Positions 1 to 8,376 are shown, counted from the first letter of the stretch. The stretch is DNA of 64,000 bases from Streptomyces sp. RFCAC02 (GCF_004193175.1 NZ_SAUH01000001.1:847501-911500); one strand, 5' to 3'. Notes: generated by a model not told the origin, from the sequence alone. Numbers and translations: made by a program.

Positions 1-532
1 ACGACGGCACCGGGGTGCCGGTCAGTACCCGGAACGGGGAGGCCGGGTCACCCCCGCACGCGTCCGCCCCGTCCAGCGCCCGGTCGACCCCGAGGGCCGT
101 CGCCAGGCGGGCCGGCCCCTTCGCCAGCTCGGCGTCCCCGCGCGCCGCGGGACGCCGCGTGCGGGCCAGGTCTGCCCCCGCCACCAGCTCCCCGGCCCGG
201 ACCAGGACACCGCTCGCGTGCCCCTCCGGTCCGCAGACCAGGTTCATGCAGTGCCACATGCCGTAGGTGAAGTAGACGTACACATGACCGGGCGGGCCGT
301 ACATCGTCGCGTTGCGCCGCGTCCTGCCGCGGTAGGCGTGGCTGCCCGGATCGATCTCGCCCGCGTACGCCTCGACCTCCGTGAGGCGGACCCGCATCTC
401 GCCCTCCGGTGTGCGGCGGACCAGGACCCGGCCGAGGAGATCGGGCGCGACCTCCAGGACCGGCCGGTCGAAGAACGCGCGGGGCAGCGGTCGCGCCGGA
501 TCCGGCGAGGCGGTTCGGTCGTCGGGCTTCAC
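1..532 (-). CDS. DNA-3-methyladenine glycosylase (AAG/MPG family), C-terminus beyond the window
   Basis: This enzyme removes alkylated purines such as 3-methyladenine from DNA, starting base excision repair in the cytoplasm. The 177 visible residues include TEVEAY (residues 51-56), the segment that carries the catalytic glutamate in this family, and [15 protein letters not shown] (77-91), the hydrophobic strand that lines the base pocket. The GTG start at 532 puts the usual short variable N-terminus before [19 protein letters not shown]. The family is about 200 residues long, so only the last 20-30 are missing. It is transcribed away from the MITE-like element on its 5' side. Family assignment is firm; the exact start is inferred. 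Confidence 0.9.
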   Translation of the reverse strand, partial: MKPDDRTASPDPARPLPRAFFDRPVLEVAPDLLGRVLVRRTPEGEMRVRLTEVEAYAGEIDPGSHAYRGRTRRNATMYGPPGHVYVYFTYGMWHCMNLVCGPEGHASGVLVRAGELVAGADLARTRRPAARGDAELAKGPARLATALGVDRALDGADACGGDPASPFRVLTGTPVPS

Positions 533-628
533 GGTGCTGCGGACTCTCCTGCTTCCGTACGTGCGGTTCGCCGCTTCGGGCACGGCCGGGCCGCCGCTGT
601 GATCGTTCCGGCGGGGTACCCGCACCTA

Positions 629-799
629 GGCTAGGGCCTGTCCGGCGGATCTTGCCTGTCTCGCGACGCCGGCTACGGCACCTCGCTGCGTTGCCGTATC
701 GCGCGAATACGAACGGGTATGAGCTGCGATCCGGCGCCTTGCGATGCACCGCATCCGACGCCGCGAGCCGCGCCGAGATCCGCCGGACAGACCCTAGCC
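629..799. mobile_element. MITE-like long inverted repeat (about 170 bp)
   Basis: The ends carry CTAGGG(C/T)CTGTCCGGCGG and its reverse complement (about 631-650 and 778-797). Similarity continues inward for about 70 bp per arm, so the whole element folds into one imperfect hairpin with a short unpaired centre near 705-725. It has no coding capacity of its own and fills most of the 315-base gap between the glycosylase and the YbhB gene. From general knowledge, repeats with a CTGTCCGGCGGATC core are dispersed in Streptomyces chromosomes, which fits a miniature inverted-repeat element moved in trans. No clear target duplication is seen beyond the CTAG that belongs to the ends. Confidence 0.7.
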
Positions 800-847
800 C
801 CGGCGTCCGCGCCCGCGGTTTCCGCTCATCCGATACGGAGGTTCCCC

Positions 848-1387
848 ATGGCCGAGCAGCGGCGGCGTCCGCTCCCCCACGACTTCCACCCGCCCGTCGC
901 CCCGTTCGATGTCGTCAGCGACGACCTGCGGGACGGCGGGTCCCTCAAGGACGACCAGGTGCAGTCCGGCGGCGATCTGTCGCCGCACCTGCGCTGGTCC
1001 GGCGCCCCCGAGGGCACCCGCAGCTACGCCGTGACGTGCTTCGACCCGGACGCCCCGACCGGCAGCGGCTTCTGGCACTGGGTCCTCTTCGACATCCCGG
1101 CCTCCGTGACCGAGCTGCCCGCCGGCGCGGGCAGCGGCGACCTGTCCGGCCTGCCGCCGGGCGCCGTCCACGCCCGCAACGACTACGGCTCGCGCGACTT
1201 CGGCGGCGCCGCCCCGCCGCCCGGCGACGGACCGCACCGCTACGTCTTCACCGTCTACGCGGTGGACTCCGAGCGGCTCGGCCCCGACCAGGACGCGTCA
1301 CCTGCCGTCGTCGGGTTCAACCTGCGGTTCCACACCATCGGCCGCGCCCAGCTCATCGGCGAGTACGAGGTGCCGGCCGCGGGCTGA
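848..1387 (+). CDS. YbhB/YbcL-type phosphatidylethanolamine-binding-like protein
   Basis: A 179-residue cytoplasmic member of the PEBP/Raf-kinase-inhibitor-like family. These proteins bind small anionic ligands; the bacterial role is unknown. The family core is visible: SPHLRWSGAPEGTRSYAVTC, then the D-P-D-A-P ligand-pocket motif followed by FWHWVLFDIP, and later the GPHRYVFTVYA strand. The start at 848 has a GGAGG-like site (about 836-840) and matches the family length; a longer in-frame start at 719 would lie inside the inverted repeat and is rejected. It stands alone, and regulation is not evident. Confidence 0.9.
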   Translation: MAEQRRRPLPHDFHPPVAPFDVVSDDLRDGGSLKDDQVQSGGDLSPHLRWSGAPEGTRSYAVTCFDPDAPTGSGFWHWVLFDIPASVTELPAGAGSGDLSGLPPGAVHARNDYGSRDFGGAAPPPGDGPHRYVFTVYAVDSERLGPDQDASPAVVGFNLRFHTIGRAQLIGEYEVPAAG

Positions 1388-1567
1388 CATCCGGGTAACG
1401 GTCGCGCGTCACCTTCCGTACCCCTCTCTGCCCCAGGCTCCGGGTGGGTAGGTCTTCCCCGGGTCCGGGGGTCCGGACCTGCTAAATGCATTGTTCGGGC
1501 ACGCCCGGCGGGAGGACAGTTGAGCCGGCCCGCCGCCGGGGCGGGGAGGGAACGGGAGGTGGGCGGG

Positions 1568-2095
1568 GTGCGGCAGACGCTGGTCCTCAACGCGACGTAC
1601 GAACCGCTGTCCACGGTGTCACTGCACCGTGCGGTGGTGCTGGTCGTGCAGCAGAAGGTAGTGGTGGAACAGGCACACCCGGGCCTGCGGATACGGGCGG
1701 CGGCCGTCGACCTGCCGGTGCCGCAGATCATCAGACTCCGGCGGTACGTGAAGGTGCCGTTCCGACAACGGGCCCCGTGGTCGAGACGGGGGGTGCTCGT
1801 ACGGGACAGGTACCGCTGCGCCTACTGCGGGCGTCGGGCGACGACGATCGACCACGTGGTTCCCAGGGCGCAGGGCGGCGGTGACACCTGGCTGAACACG
1901 GTCGCCGCGTGCGCCGAGGACAATCACCGCAAGGCGGCGAGGACGCCGGCGCAGGCGGGCATGCGGCTGCTCGTCCAGCCGTTCGAACCGACGCCGGCCG
2001 CGGCGCTGCTGCTCGCGCTGGGCGCCCGGGACGCCGACGTACTGCCCGGCTGGCTCACGCCGGCGGAGGCGGGTGAGCCGGTCCCGGTGGCCTGA
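1568..2095 (+). CDS. HNH endonuclease
   Basis: A 175-residue HNH-family nuclease of the single-domain type common in actinomycetes. The N-terminal part (RQTLVLNATYEPLSTVSLHR) is the usual family opening. The nuclease core has paired cysteines in YRCAYCGRRA, then TTIDHVVPRAQGG with the first catalytic His, then NTVAACAEDNHRKA with the asparagine and second His. The usual second zinc-binding CxxC is reduced here to CAED, so metal binding may be altered. GTG 1568 is chosen because it places the conserved opening at the start; a TTG at 1520 behind GGAGG would add 16 residues. The physiological substrate is unknown. Confidence 0.85.
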   Translation: MRQTLVLNATYEPLSTVSLHRAVVLVVQQKVVVEQAHPGLRIRAAAVDLPVPQIIRLRRYVKVPFRQRAPWSRRGVLVRDRYRCAYCGRRATTIDHVVPRAQGGGDTWLNTVAACAEDNHRKAARTPAQAGMRLLVQPFEPTPAAALLLALGARDADVLPGWLTPAEAGEPVPVA

Positions 2096-2103
2096 GCGCC
2101 GAT

Positions 2104-2135
2104 CCCGGGGGCGCGGCGGTCGCCGCGCCCCCGGG
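2104..2135. terminator. Bidirectional hairpin terminator
   Basis: A perfect 15-bp stem (CCCGGGGGCGCGGCG and its complement) with only two bases between the arms lies between the convergent HNH and SPFH genes. There is no U-tract, as is usual in Streptomyces. Confidence 0.75.
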
Positions 2136-2161
2136 CGGGGTCCTGGTCGGGGACGCCCGGG

Positions 2162-3118
2162 TCACTCGATGCGGGGCTGCTCCCGCGTCGGCTTGTCGAA
2201 CACCGGACCCGCACCGCCGCCGGAGCCGGCGTCGGGGCCGCCGGGGTTGGTGAACCTGCCGATGTTGCCGCCGAGCCCCTTGAGCGCCTCGCCCAGCTCG
2301 CTGGGCACGATCCACAGCTTGTTGGAGTCGCCCTCGGCGATCTTCGGGAGCATCTGGACGTACTGGTAGGACAGGAGCTTCTGGTCCGGGTCCCCGGCGT
2401 GGATGGCCTCGAAGACCGTGCGGATCGCCTGGGCCTCGCCCTCGGCGCGCAGGGCGGCGGCCCGCGCGTCACCCTCGGCGCGCAGGATCTCCGACGCCTT
2501 GGCACCCTCGGCCTGCAGGATCTCGGACTGCCGGACGCCCTCGGCCTGGAGGATCGCGGCGCGCTTGTCGCGGTCGGCGCGCATCTGCTTCTCCATCGAG
2601 TCCTGGATGGAGGTCGGCGGCTCGATGGCCTTCAGCTCGACGCGGTTGACGCGGATGCCCCACTTGCCGGTGGCCTCGTCGAGGACGCCGCGCAGCGCCG
2701 CGTTGATCTCCTCGCGGGAGGTGAGGGTGCGCTCCAGGTCCATGCCGCCGATGATGTTGCGCAGGGTCGTGACGGTGAGCTGCTCGATGGCCTGGATGTA
2801 GTTGGACACCTCGTAGGTCGCCGCCCGCGCGTCCGTCACCTGGTAGTAGATGACGGTGTCGATGTTGACGACGAGGCTGTCCTGGGTGATGACCTGCTGG
2901 GGCGGGAACGGCACGACCTGTTCGCGGAGGTCGATGCGGTTGCGGATACGGTCGATGAACGGGACGACGATGTTGAGTCCGGCGTTCAGCGTGCGCGTGT
3001 AGCGGCCGAAGCGCTCGACGATCGCCGCGCTGGCCTGCTGGATCACCTGGATGGTCTGGACGAGCGCGATGACGACCAGCACCACCAGGACCACCAGCAC
3101 GATGATGATGGGTCCCAT
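2162..3118 (-). CDS. SPFH/band-7 (stomatin/slipin-type) membrane protein
   Basis: A 318-residue membrane-anchored SPFH protein. One N-terminal hydrophobic helix (residues about 2-24) is followed by the band-7 domain (IVERFGRYTRTLNAGLNIVVPF, then the LREQVVPF and ITQD segments). Next comes a long charged coiled coil with alternating ILQAEG/ILRAEG repeats (about 185-235), which drives oligomerisation, and a Gly/Pro-rich tail. Such proteins form ring-like scaffolds in membranes and help protease or lipid-domain function. The neighbouring NfeD gene, 58 bases upstream on the same strand, is the standard partner, so the pair is probably one operon. Confidence 0.93.
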   Translation of the reverse strand: MGPIIIVLVVLVVLVVIALVQTIQVIQQASAAIVERFGRYTRTLNAGLNIVVPFIDRIRNRIDLREQVVPFPPQQVITQDSLVVNIDTVIYYQVTDARAATYEVSNYIQAIEQLTVTTLRNIIGGMDLERTLTSREEINAALRGVLDEATGKWGIRVNRVELKAIEPPTSIQDSMEKQMRADRDKRAAILQAEGVRQSEILQAEGAKASEILRAEGDARAAALRAEGEAQAIRTVFEAIHAGDPDQKLLSYQYVQMLPKIAEGDSNKLWIVPSELGEALKGLGGNIGRFTNPGGPDAGSGGGAGPVFDKPTREQPRIE

Positions 3119-3176
3119 CGTGTACTCCCCCTGCCGCTAGATGAGTTGGGACTCTGTCAGCGTGGTGACCGGACCA

Positions 3177-3611
3177 TCACATCACGACGGCGGTGGCCCC
3201 GTCGATCTCGACGACGCTCACCTGGCTCCCCGGTTCGTGGACGGCGTCCTCGTCGAGGGCGCGGGCCGACCACTCCTCCCCCGCGAGCCGGATGCGGCCC
3301 CCGTCTCCGGTGACGCGGACCAGGACGACCGCCGAGCGGCCGATCAGGGCGTCCACGCCGGTGCGCAGGCCCGGCAGCGCGCCCCGGCGGGCGCGGCGGG
3401 CGATGGGCTGGACGACGGCGATGAGGGCCGTCGACACGACGGCGAACACCACGACCTGGACGGCGAGGCTGTCGGTGACGGCCGAGGTGAGGGCACCGGC
3501 GACCGCGCCGGCGGCGAGCATGCCCAGCTCCGGCATGGCGGTCAGGACGAGGACGATCGCGAATCCGCCGGCGGCGACGAGCCACCACACCCAGAAGTCC
3601 ACGCGCAGCAT
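3177..3611 (-). CDS. NfeD-family membrane protein
   Basis: A 144-residue NfeD protein. The first half has closely spaced hydrophobic helices (WVWWLVAAGGFAIVLVLTAM, then the segment through VVVFAVVSTALIAVV). The second half is a soluble OB-fold-like domain (GRSAVVLVRVTGDGGRIRLAGEEWSARA, ending in VSVVEIDGATAVV). NfeD partners of SPFH proteins help assemble or tether the SPFH ring at the membrane. It is the upstream gene of the likely NfeD-SPFH operon, with the stop of NfeD 58 bases before the SPFH start. The specific process served here is not known. Confidence 0.88.
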   Translation of the reverse strand: MLRVDFWVWWLVAAGGFAIVLVLTAMPELGMLAAGAVAGALTSAVTDSLAVQVVVFAVVSTALIAVVQPIARRARRGALPGLRTGVDALIGRSAVVLVRVTGDGGRIRLAGEEWSARALDEDAVHEPGSQVSVVEIDGATAVVM

Positions 3612-3683
3612 CGTAGAGCGGAGGACGGGGTCACCGACAGGCCCCGTGACCGGCCGGGACGCGGAGGCGGCCCGGCCGGGCGG

Positions 3684-4475
3684 TCAGCCCAGCGGCAGGC
3701 CGTGGGCCGTCCAGCGGTCGCCCTGCCGCTCGACGACCAGGGGCAGGCCGAAGCAGTGGGAGAGGTTGGACGAGGTCAGCGTCGTCTCCAGCGGTCCGGC
3801 GGTGAGGACCTTGCCCTGGCGGACGAGGAGCACGTGCGTGAAGCCGGGGGCGATCTCCTCGACGTGGTGCGTGACCATGATCATGGCCGGCGCGTAGCTG
3901 TCGCGGGCGAGGCGGCCGAGGCGGCGCACCAGGTCCTCGCGCCCGCCGAGGTCGAGGCCGGCGGCGGGCTCGTCGAGGAGCAGCAGCTCGGGGTCGGTCA
4001 TCAGCGCGCGGGCGATCTGGGTGCGCTTGCGCTCGCCCTCCGAAAGGGTGCCGAACGTGCGGTCGAGCTGGTCGCCCATGCCGAGGCGGTCGAGGAACGC
4101 GCGGGCGCGGCGCTCGTCCACGTCGTCGTAGCTCTCCTGCCAGGTGGCGGTCATGCCGTAGGCGGCGGTGAGAACGGTCTGGAGGACCGTGGCGCGGCGG
4201 GACAGCTTGCCCGCGAGGGCGCTGCTGGCCATGCCGATGCGGGGGCGGAGGTCGAACACGTCGACGGCGCCGAGCTGTTCACCGAGGATCCGGACGGTGC
4301 CCGAGGTCGGGAACAGATAGCTGGAGGCCACGTTGAGGAGGGTCGTCTTGCCGGCGCCGTTCGGGCCGAGGATCACCCAGCGTTCCCCTTCGGCCACCGA
4401 CCAGGAGACCTTCTCCACCAGAGGCCGGCCGTTGCGGACCACGGTGACGTCCAGCAGGTCCAGTACATCGCTCAT
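3684..4475 (-). CDS. ABC transporter ATP-binding protein
   Basis: A 263-residue stand-alone ABC ATPase. Visible are Walker A GPNGAGKTT (residues about 40-48), the LSEGERKR signature, Walker B LLLLDEPAAGLD, and the switch histidine in VTHH. No permease gene is adjacent, and the downstream gene encodes NfeD, so the partner is unknown; some actinomycete relatives of this type act without an obvious membrane subunit. The ATG at 4475 is preferred over longer frames because the domain begins right after it. It diverges from the gene at 4584. Confidence 0.88.
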   Translation of the reverse strand: MSDVLDLLDVTVVRNGRPLVEKVSWSVAEGERWVILGPNGAGKTTLLNVASSYLFPTSGTVRILGEQLGAVDVFDLRPRIGMASSALAGKLSRRATVLQTVLTAAYGMTATWQESYDDVDERRARAFLDRLGMGDQLDRTFGTLSEGERKRTQIARALMTDPELLLLDEPAAGLDLGGREDLVRRLGRLARDSYAPAMIMVTHHVEEIAPGFTHVLLVRQGKVLTAGPLETTLTSSNLSHCFGLPLVVERQGDRWTAHGLPLG

Positions 4476-4583
4476 GCGCGCGGTCTCTCCCCTTGCAGTC
4501 GCTGTCGAACAAAACCTACGCCACCACCTCCCGGGTTCCGTCGTCAGGAGGGCTGTTGGCCTTCGTTCTCTAAGGTAGATGGC
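4476..4583. promoter_or_regulatory. Divergent promoter region with a leaderless start on the plus side
   Basis: This 108-base gap separates divergent genes. On the plus strand TAAGGT (4571-4576) sits seven bases before the ATG at 4584, the spacing expected for a -10 element of a leaderless transcript. No Shine-Dalgarno sequence precedes that ATG, which supports the reading. No minus-strand promoter could be pinned. Confidence 0.45.
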
Positions 4584-5381
4584 ATGCTCACCGAACCACG
4601 TGCGGGGCGGCTCGCCGCCTGGGGGAATGCGCTCTTCGCCGGTCTTGTCCCGCCGGACGACGCGGCGTCGCGCGCCGTGGGCGGCGACACGGTGCACCGT
4701 GTGTCCGGCCTGCCGGGCGAGTCGGGGCAGGTCGGGCTGACGCTGGCGCTGGGCCGGATGCGGGCGCTCGGCGTCTACGGGCTGCGGATCGCGCTGCCGG
4801 CGCCCGGGCATCCGCTGGGGCTGAGCGGTCCGCCGGAGTTCAACGCGGCGGCGCTCGCGGCCGGGGAGGCGGTCGTCGCCTCGGGGGCCGCGCTCGGGCT
4901 CGTCCCCGAGGTGAACGAGGCCGGTCCTGCCGGGGACGTGCTGACCGAGGTGGTGTGGCGGTGCATGGCGGTACGGCCGGTGCCGCCGGCCGACGTCCCC
5001 TCGCTCGGTGAGGCGGAGCGCGAGCTGGCCGAGGTGCTGCGGGACACGACGGACGCCCTGCTGCGGCTCGACGTGGCGGGCGCCGGCCCCGTGGCAACGG
5101 CGCGACTCGACGCGTACCGGGCGCGGATGGAGCGGGGGCGTCAGGTGCTCGCGCCGGGCTATCCGCCGCGTGCGGTGCGGGTGCTGGAGCTGGCGCAGCG
5201 GGTCGGCGCGCTGGTGGACATCGCGGTGGAGCCGGACGGCATGGCGCCGGGCGCCGCGGTGAGCGCGGGGCAGATCGCGGAGCGGGACCGGCTGCTGCGG
5301 CCGGTGGAGCGGGCGGCGCGGCGGGCGCGCGTGGCGGCGTACAACGCCTACACGGAGGAGCTGGAGCGCCGGCGGGCGTGA
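4584..5381 (+). CDS. Conserved actinobacterial protein of unknown function
   Basis: A 265-residue protein rich in Ala, Gly and Leu that I recognise only as a conserved actinomycete type. It opens with RAGRLAAWGNALFAGLVPPDDA, has a central region with little charge (APGHPLGLSGPPEFNAAALAAGEAVV), and ends in an Arg-rich helical tail (RRARVAAYNAYTEELERRR). There is no signal peptide, membrane helix or catalytic motif I can name. The ATG appears to be used as a leaderless start. Its 3' end runs into a strong terminator shared with the chaplin on the other strand. Confidence 0.75.
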   Translation: MLTEPRAGRLAAWGNALFAGLVPPDDAASRAVGGDTVHRVSGLPGESGQVGLTLALGRMRALGVYGLRIALPAPGHPLGLSGPPEFNAAALAAGEAVVASGAALGLVPEVNEAGPAGDVLTEVVWRCMAVRPVPPADVPSLGEAERELAEVLRDTTDALLRLDVAGAGPVATARLDAYRARMERGRQVLAPGYPPRAVRVLELAQRVGALVDIAVEPDGMAPGAAVSAGQIAERDRLLRPVERAARRARVAAYNAYTEELERRRA

Positions 5382-5398
5382 CGGCGGCGGGCACGGGA

Positions 5399-5458
5399 AG
5401 GCCCCCCGCCGTCCGCCTTCCCGGTGCGCTGACCGGGAAGGGGACGGTCGGGGGGCCT
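5399..5458. terminator. Large bidirectional terminator hairpin
   Basis: AGGCCCCCCG and CGGGGGGCCT form the base of a long stem, and inner segments CTTCCCGGT/ACCGGGAAG continue it around GCGCTG. It lies between the convergent unknown gene and chaplin gene and can serve both. Confidence 0.85.
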
Positions 5459-5492
5459 CGTCACCCGGCCGGGTCCCGTGGCGCCCGCCGCG

Positions 5493-5732
5493 TCAGTCGA
5501 TGACGCCGGTGTTGCCGAAGGCGGGGTTCAGGAACCCGATGACGTTGATCGAGTTGCCCACGAGCTGGGGGGCGATCTCGATCGGGATCTGAACGTTGTT
5601 GCCGGAGATGACGCCCGGGGACTTGGCCGCGACCGCCTGGGTCTCGGCGTCGGCGGCGGCGCTCCCGGCACCCGCGCCGAGGGCGGCACCGGCGGCGGCC
5701 AGCACCAGAGCGGCCTTCTTGGCAGTGTTCAT
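5493..5732 (-). CDS. Short chaplin, cysteine-free
   Basis: A 79-residue secreted chaplin, the amyloid-forming surfactant class that coats aerial hyphae and spores. A signal peptide (about residues 1-28, ending GSAAADA) precedes one chaplin domain recognised by SPGVISGNNVQIPIEI and NVIGFLNPAFGN. The two cysteines that most short chaplins carry in the domain are absent (QLVGNSINVIG and GNTGVID where Cys is usual), as in ChpE. There is no second domain or sortase motif, so it should be freely secreted. The ATG has AGAGGAG upstream. A second cysteine-free chaplin follows 154 bases away on the same strand. Confidence 0.9.
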   Translation of the reverse strand: MNTAKKAALVLAAAGAALGAGAGSAAADAETQAVAAKSPGVISGNNVQIPIEIAPQLVGNSINVIGFLNPAFGNTGVID

Positions 5733-5886
5733 GAGCTGTGCTCCTCTTGGACGTTGACGCTCGCGACTCCCTGGGCTCGGAGTCACGCGCTGCACAACGC
5801 GTGGGCCGATCGCACGGCACGGGCAGGGGGCCCGTAACCCACGATCGGCCCAACACGCGGCCGTCACGTCAGGAGCGGCACGGCGC

Positions 5887-6126
5887 TCAGTGGGCGACGC
5901 TGGCGTTGCCGAACACCGGGTTCAGCACGCCGATGACGTTCACGCTGTCGCCGGTGACGTTCACGGGGACGTGAACGGGGGCCTGCACCGAGTTGCCCGA
6001 GCCGACGCCGGGGGAGTTCACGGCGGAGCCGGCGGCGGTGGACTCGGCGAACGCCGCGCCGGCGCCGGCGGCGGCGATGCCGCCCGCCATGAGGGTGACG
6101 GCGGCGGCCTTCTTGAGGTGGTTCAC
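5887..6126 (-). CDS. chpE: Short chaplin, ChpE-like, cysteine-free
   Basis: A 79-residue secreted chaplin. The signal peptide (NHLKKAAAVTLMAGGIAAAG through AAFA) is followed by the domain SPGVGSGNSVQAPVHVPVNV and NVIGVLNPVFGN, ending ASVAH. No cysteine is present, which together with the NHLKKAAAVT opening matches the ChpE type of S. coelicolor. The GTG start at 6126 has a GAAAGG site and gives normal length; the longer ATG frame from 6240 adds an unrelated stretch and is rejected. It lies upstream of the other cysteine-free chaplin, so the two may be co-transcribed or separately promoted duplicates. Confidence 0.9.
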   Translation of the reverse strand: MNHLKKAAAVTLMAGGIAAAGAGAAFAESTAAGSAVNSPGVGSGNSVQAPVHVPVNVTGDSVNVIGVLNPVFGNASVAH

Positions 6127-6325
6127 GGTTCGGCCTTTCGTGTGTGTCGAGCCAGGTGTCCCGCGGCGGTGCACCGCGGTTTCGCCCTGGAAAACGGCCG
6201 TGGGGCGCGGGAGGATGCGCCGCCCGGGTGACATACACACGACGGTATGAATTTTGGGCCGGTGGGGCGCCCGGGTTTGGCGTGACGCGCGGGTCTGGGG
6301 TAACGGCCGTGCCGCGCGCCGCCGT

Positions 6326-7015
6326 TCAGTCGCCGGCGAGCCCGTTGCGCACGGCCCACAGGGCGGCCTGCGTGCGGTCGGCGAGATCGAGCTTCATGAG
6401 GATGTTGGAGACGTGCGTCTTCACGGTCTTCTCGGACAGGACGAGCGCCCGCGCGATCTCGCGGTTGGAGCGGCCGCGCGCGATCAGCGCGAGGACCTCC
6501 GTCTCGCGCTCGGTGAGGCTCCCGGCTCGGCCGGCGCCGCCGCCGCTGTCCTGCGCCAGCAGCGCCTGGGCGATGGCGGGCTCCAGGAGGACGTGGCCCG
6601 CGTGGACCGACCGGATCGCGCCGGCGAGGGCTTCGGGATCGATGTCCTTCTGGACGTAGCCGGCGGCCCCGGCGCGCAGGGCGGGGACGACCGTGCGCTG
6701 CTCGGTGAAGCTGGTGACGACGAGGACGCGGGCGGGGTGGCCGCACTCCCGCAGCCGCCGCAACGCCTCGACGCCGTCGCCGCCGGGCATCTTCACGTCC
6801 ATGAGGATCACGTCGGGGCCGAGCTCCTTCGCGCGGTCCACGGCGGTCGGCCCGTCGGCGGCCTCGCCGACGACCTCGATGTCGTCCTGGATCTCCAGGA
6901 ACGTCCGCAGGCCGCGCCGCACGACCTGGTGGTCGTCCACCACGAGCACCCGGATGGGCGCGGGGGACGGCTCGGTCGTCCCGGTCGGCCCGGTCGTCTC
7001 GGTCGGGTCAGGCAC
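6326..7015 (-). CDS. NarL/LuxR-type response regulator
   Basis: A 229-residue two-component response regulator. The receiver domain has VVDDHQ (26-30), phospho-acceptor Asp73 in VILMDVKMPG, and Lys123 in YVQKD. The C-terminal LuxR helix-turn-helix reads LTERETEVLALIARGRSNREIA through VKTHVSNILMKLDLADR. The N-terminal 20 residues are a Thr/Pro-rich extension. It overlaps the upstream histidine-kinase gene by eight bases, so the two are translationally coupled and form a cognate pair. The signal and target genes are not evident from the context; the chaplins downstream are on the same strand but 199 bases away. Confidence 0.93.
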   Translation of the reverse strand: MPDPTETTGPTGTTEPSPAPIRVLVVDDHQVVRRGLRTFLEIQDDIEVVGEAADGPTAVDRAKELGPDVILMDVKMPGGDGVEALRRLRECGHPARVLVVTSFTEQRTVVPALRAGAAGYVQKDIDPEALAGAIRSVHAGHVLLEPAIAQALLAQDSGGGAGRAGSLTERETEVLALIARGRSNREIARALVLSEKTVKTHVSNILMKLDLADRTQAALWAVRNGLAGD

Positions 7016-8192
7016 CCGGCACCTCCATCTCGATGGTGCAGCCCTCGCCGGGGGCCGACTGCACGGTCAGGGTGCCGCCCACGGCGGCGGCGCGGTCGCG
7101 CATGGACACGAGTCCGAGGTGGCGCCCCGCGGCCCGGACGGCGGCCGGGTCGAAGCCGGCCCCGTCGTCCGTGACGCGCAGCCGTGTGACGCCCCGGGCG
7201 CGGCCGAGGGTCACGTGGACATGGCGGGGGCGGGCGTGCCGCAGCGCGTTGTGCAGGGCCTCCTGGGCGACGCGCAGGAACGCCTCCTCCTGCGCAGCCG
7301 GCAACGGGCGCGGGTCGTGGCAGGCGAGGGTGACGCGGGCGGGGTGGGCGCGGTCCAGGACGCTGATCTCGGCGCGGAGGGTCGCGAGCAGGCCGTCCTC
7401 GTCGAGGGCGGCGGGGCGGAGTTCGACGACGGCGGCGCGCAGTTCGTCGGCGGCCTCGGCGGCGAGGGAGGCCACCTGGCGCAGCTCGGCGCGGGCGCGG
7501 GCCGGGTCGCGGTCCAGCAGGGCCGTGGCGGCCTGGGCGGTGAGGCGGAGGGAGAAGAGCTTCTGGGCGACGGCGTCGTGCAGTTCGTGGGCGATGCGGG
7601 CGCGTTCGTCGGCGATCGTCAGCTCGCGGCTGCGCTCGTACAGGCGGGCGTTGGTGAGGGCGATGGCGGCGTGCTCGGCGAGCAGGCGCAGCAGGTCCTC
7701 GTCCTCGGCGGTGAAGGCGCAGCCCTCGGGACCCGGGGCGGTCGCGGGCGCGCGGAGGTGGCCGTTCCTGCGGGGAGTGGGGCGGTCCTTCTTGCCGGCG
7801 AGGAAGAGGGCGCCCAGGACCTCGCCGTCCGCCGTGATGGGCATGCCGAGGAAGTCGGACATCTCGGGGTGGGCGGCCGGCCAGCCCTCGAAGCGCGGGT
7901 CGAGGCGCACGTCGGCCAGCCGGACGGGGGTGGCGGTGGTGAGCATGGCGGCGAGGATGCCGTGCTGGCGGGGCAGGGGGCCGATGGCCTTCCACTGGCG
8001 TTCGCTGACGCCGTCCACGAGGAACTGGGCGAAGCCGCCGTTGCCGTCCGGGATGCCGAGGGCGGCGTAGCGGGCGCCGAGGAGGTCGCGGGCGCTGCTG
8101 ACGATGGTCTGGAGGACGTCGCGCACCTCCAGGGTGCGGTTCATCGCGAGCAGGGCGGCGCTGACGGCGGCCAGTCCGGTGCGGGGGGCCAT
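7008..8192 (-). CDS. GAF-domain sensor histidine kinase (HisKA_3 type)
   Basis: A 394-residue soluble sensor kinase. The N-terminal half is a GAF domain (LQTIVSSARDLLGARYAALG through FLGMPITADGEVLGALFLAGKK), like the GAF domains of DevS-type kinases. The HisKA_3 dimerisation helix has ERARIAHELHDAVAQKL with the phosphorylatable His205. The ATPase domain shows EALHNALRHARP (N box), DDGAGFDP (G1) and HLGLVSMRDRA (G2). No membrane helix or signal peptide is present, so it senses a cytoplasmic cue. Whether it binds haem cannot be told from the sequence. It is the upstream member of a kinase-regulator operon. Confidence 0.93.
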   Translation of the reverse strand: MAPRTGLAAVSAALLAMNRTLEVRDVLQTIVSSARDLLGARYAALGIPDGNGGFAQFLVDGVSERQWKAIGPLPRQHGILAAMLTTATPVRLADVRLDPRFEGWPAAHPEMSDFLGMPITADGEVLGALFLAGKKDRPTPRRNGHLRAPATAPGPEGCAFTAEDEDLLRLLAEHAAIALTNARLYERSRELTIADERARIAHELHDAVAQKLFSLRLTAQAATALLDRDPARARAELRQVASLAAEAADELRAAVVELRPAALDEDGLLATLRAEISVLDRAHPARVTLACHDPRPLPAAQEEAFLRVAQEALHNALRHARPRHVHVTLGRARGVTRLRVTDDGAGFDPAAVRAAGRHLGLVSMRDRAAAVGGTLTVQSAPGEGCTIEMEVPGA

Positions 8193-8315
8193 GGGTCGAA
8201 CGGTAGCGCGGGCGGGCCGGTGGCGGATCGGACGGCCGCCGGGTGGCCGTGGGCCGGTGGTCGTAGGTCCGGGGCAGGGCGCGGGGGTCCCTGTGCGCGT
8301 GGTGCGGGGAAAGCG

Positions 8316-8357
8316 GCGCGCCCCCGGTCCCGCGTGAGGGCGGGGCCGGGGGCGCGC
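8316..8357. terminator. Terminator downstream of the FHA-ABC gene
   Basis: GCGCGCCCCCGG (8316-8327) pairs perfectly with CCGGGGGCGCGC (8346-8357) around an 18-base loop. It lies just after the stop of the FHA-ABC gene, which is transcribed leftward, and before the kinase gene promoter. Confidence 0.75.
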
Positions 8358-8376
8358 GGCGCGGTCGGGGCGCGGG

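Noticed and set aside
1520..1567. TTG start with GGAGG for the HNH gene
   Set aside because: Possible, but the extra 16 residues (SRPAAGAGREREVGGV) are unlike the family opening; kept only as an alternative.
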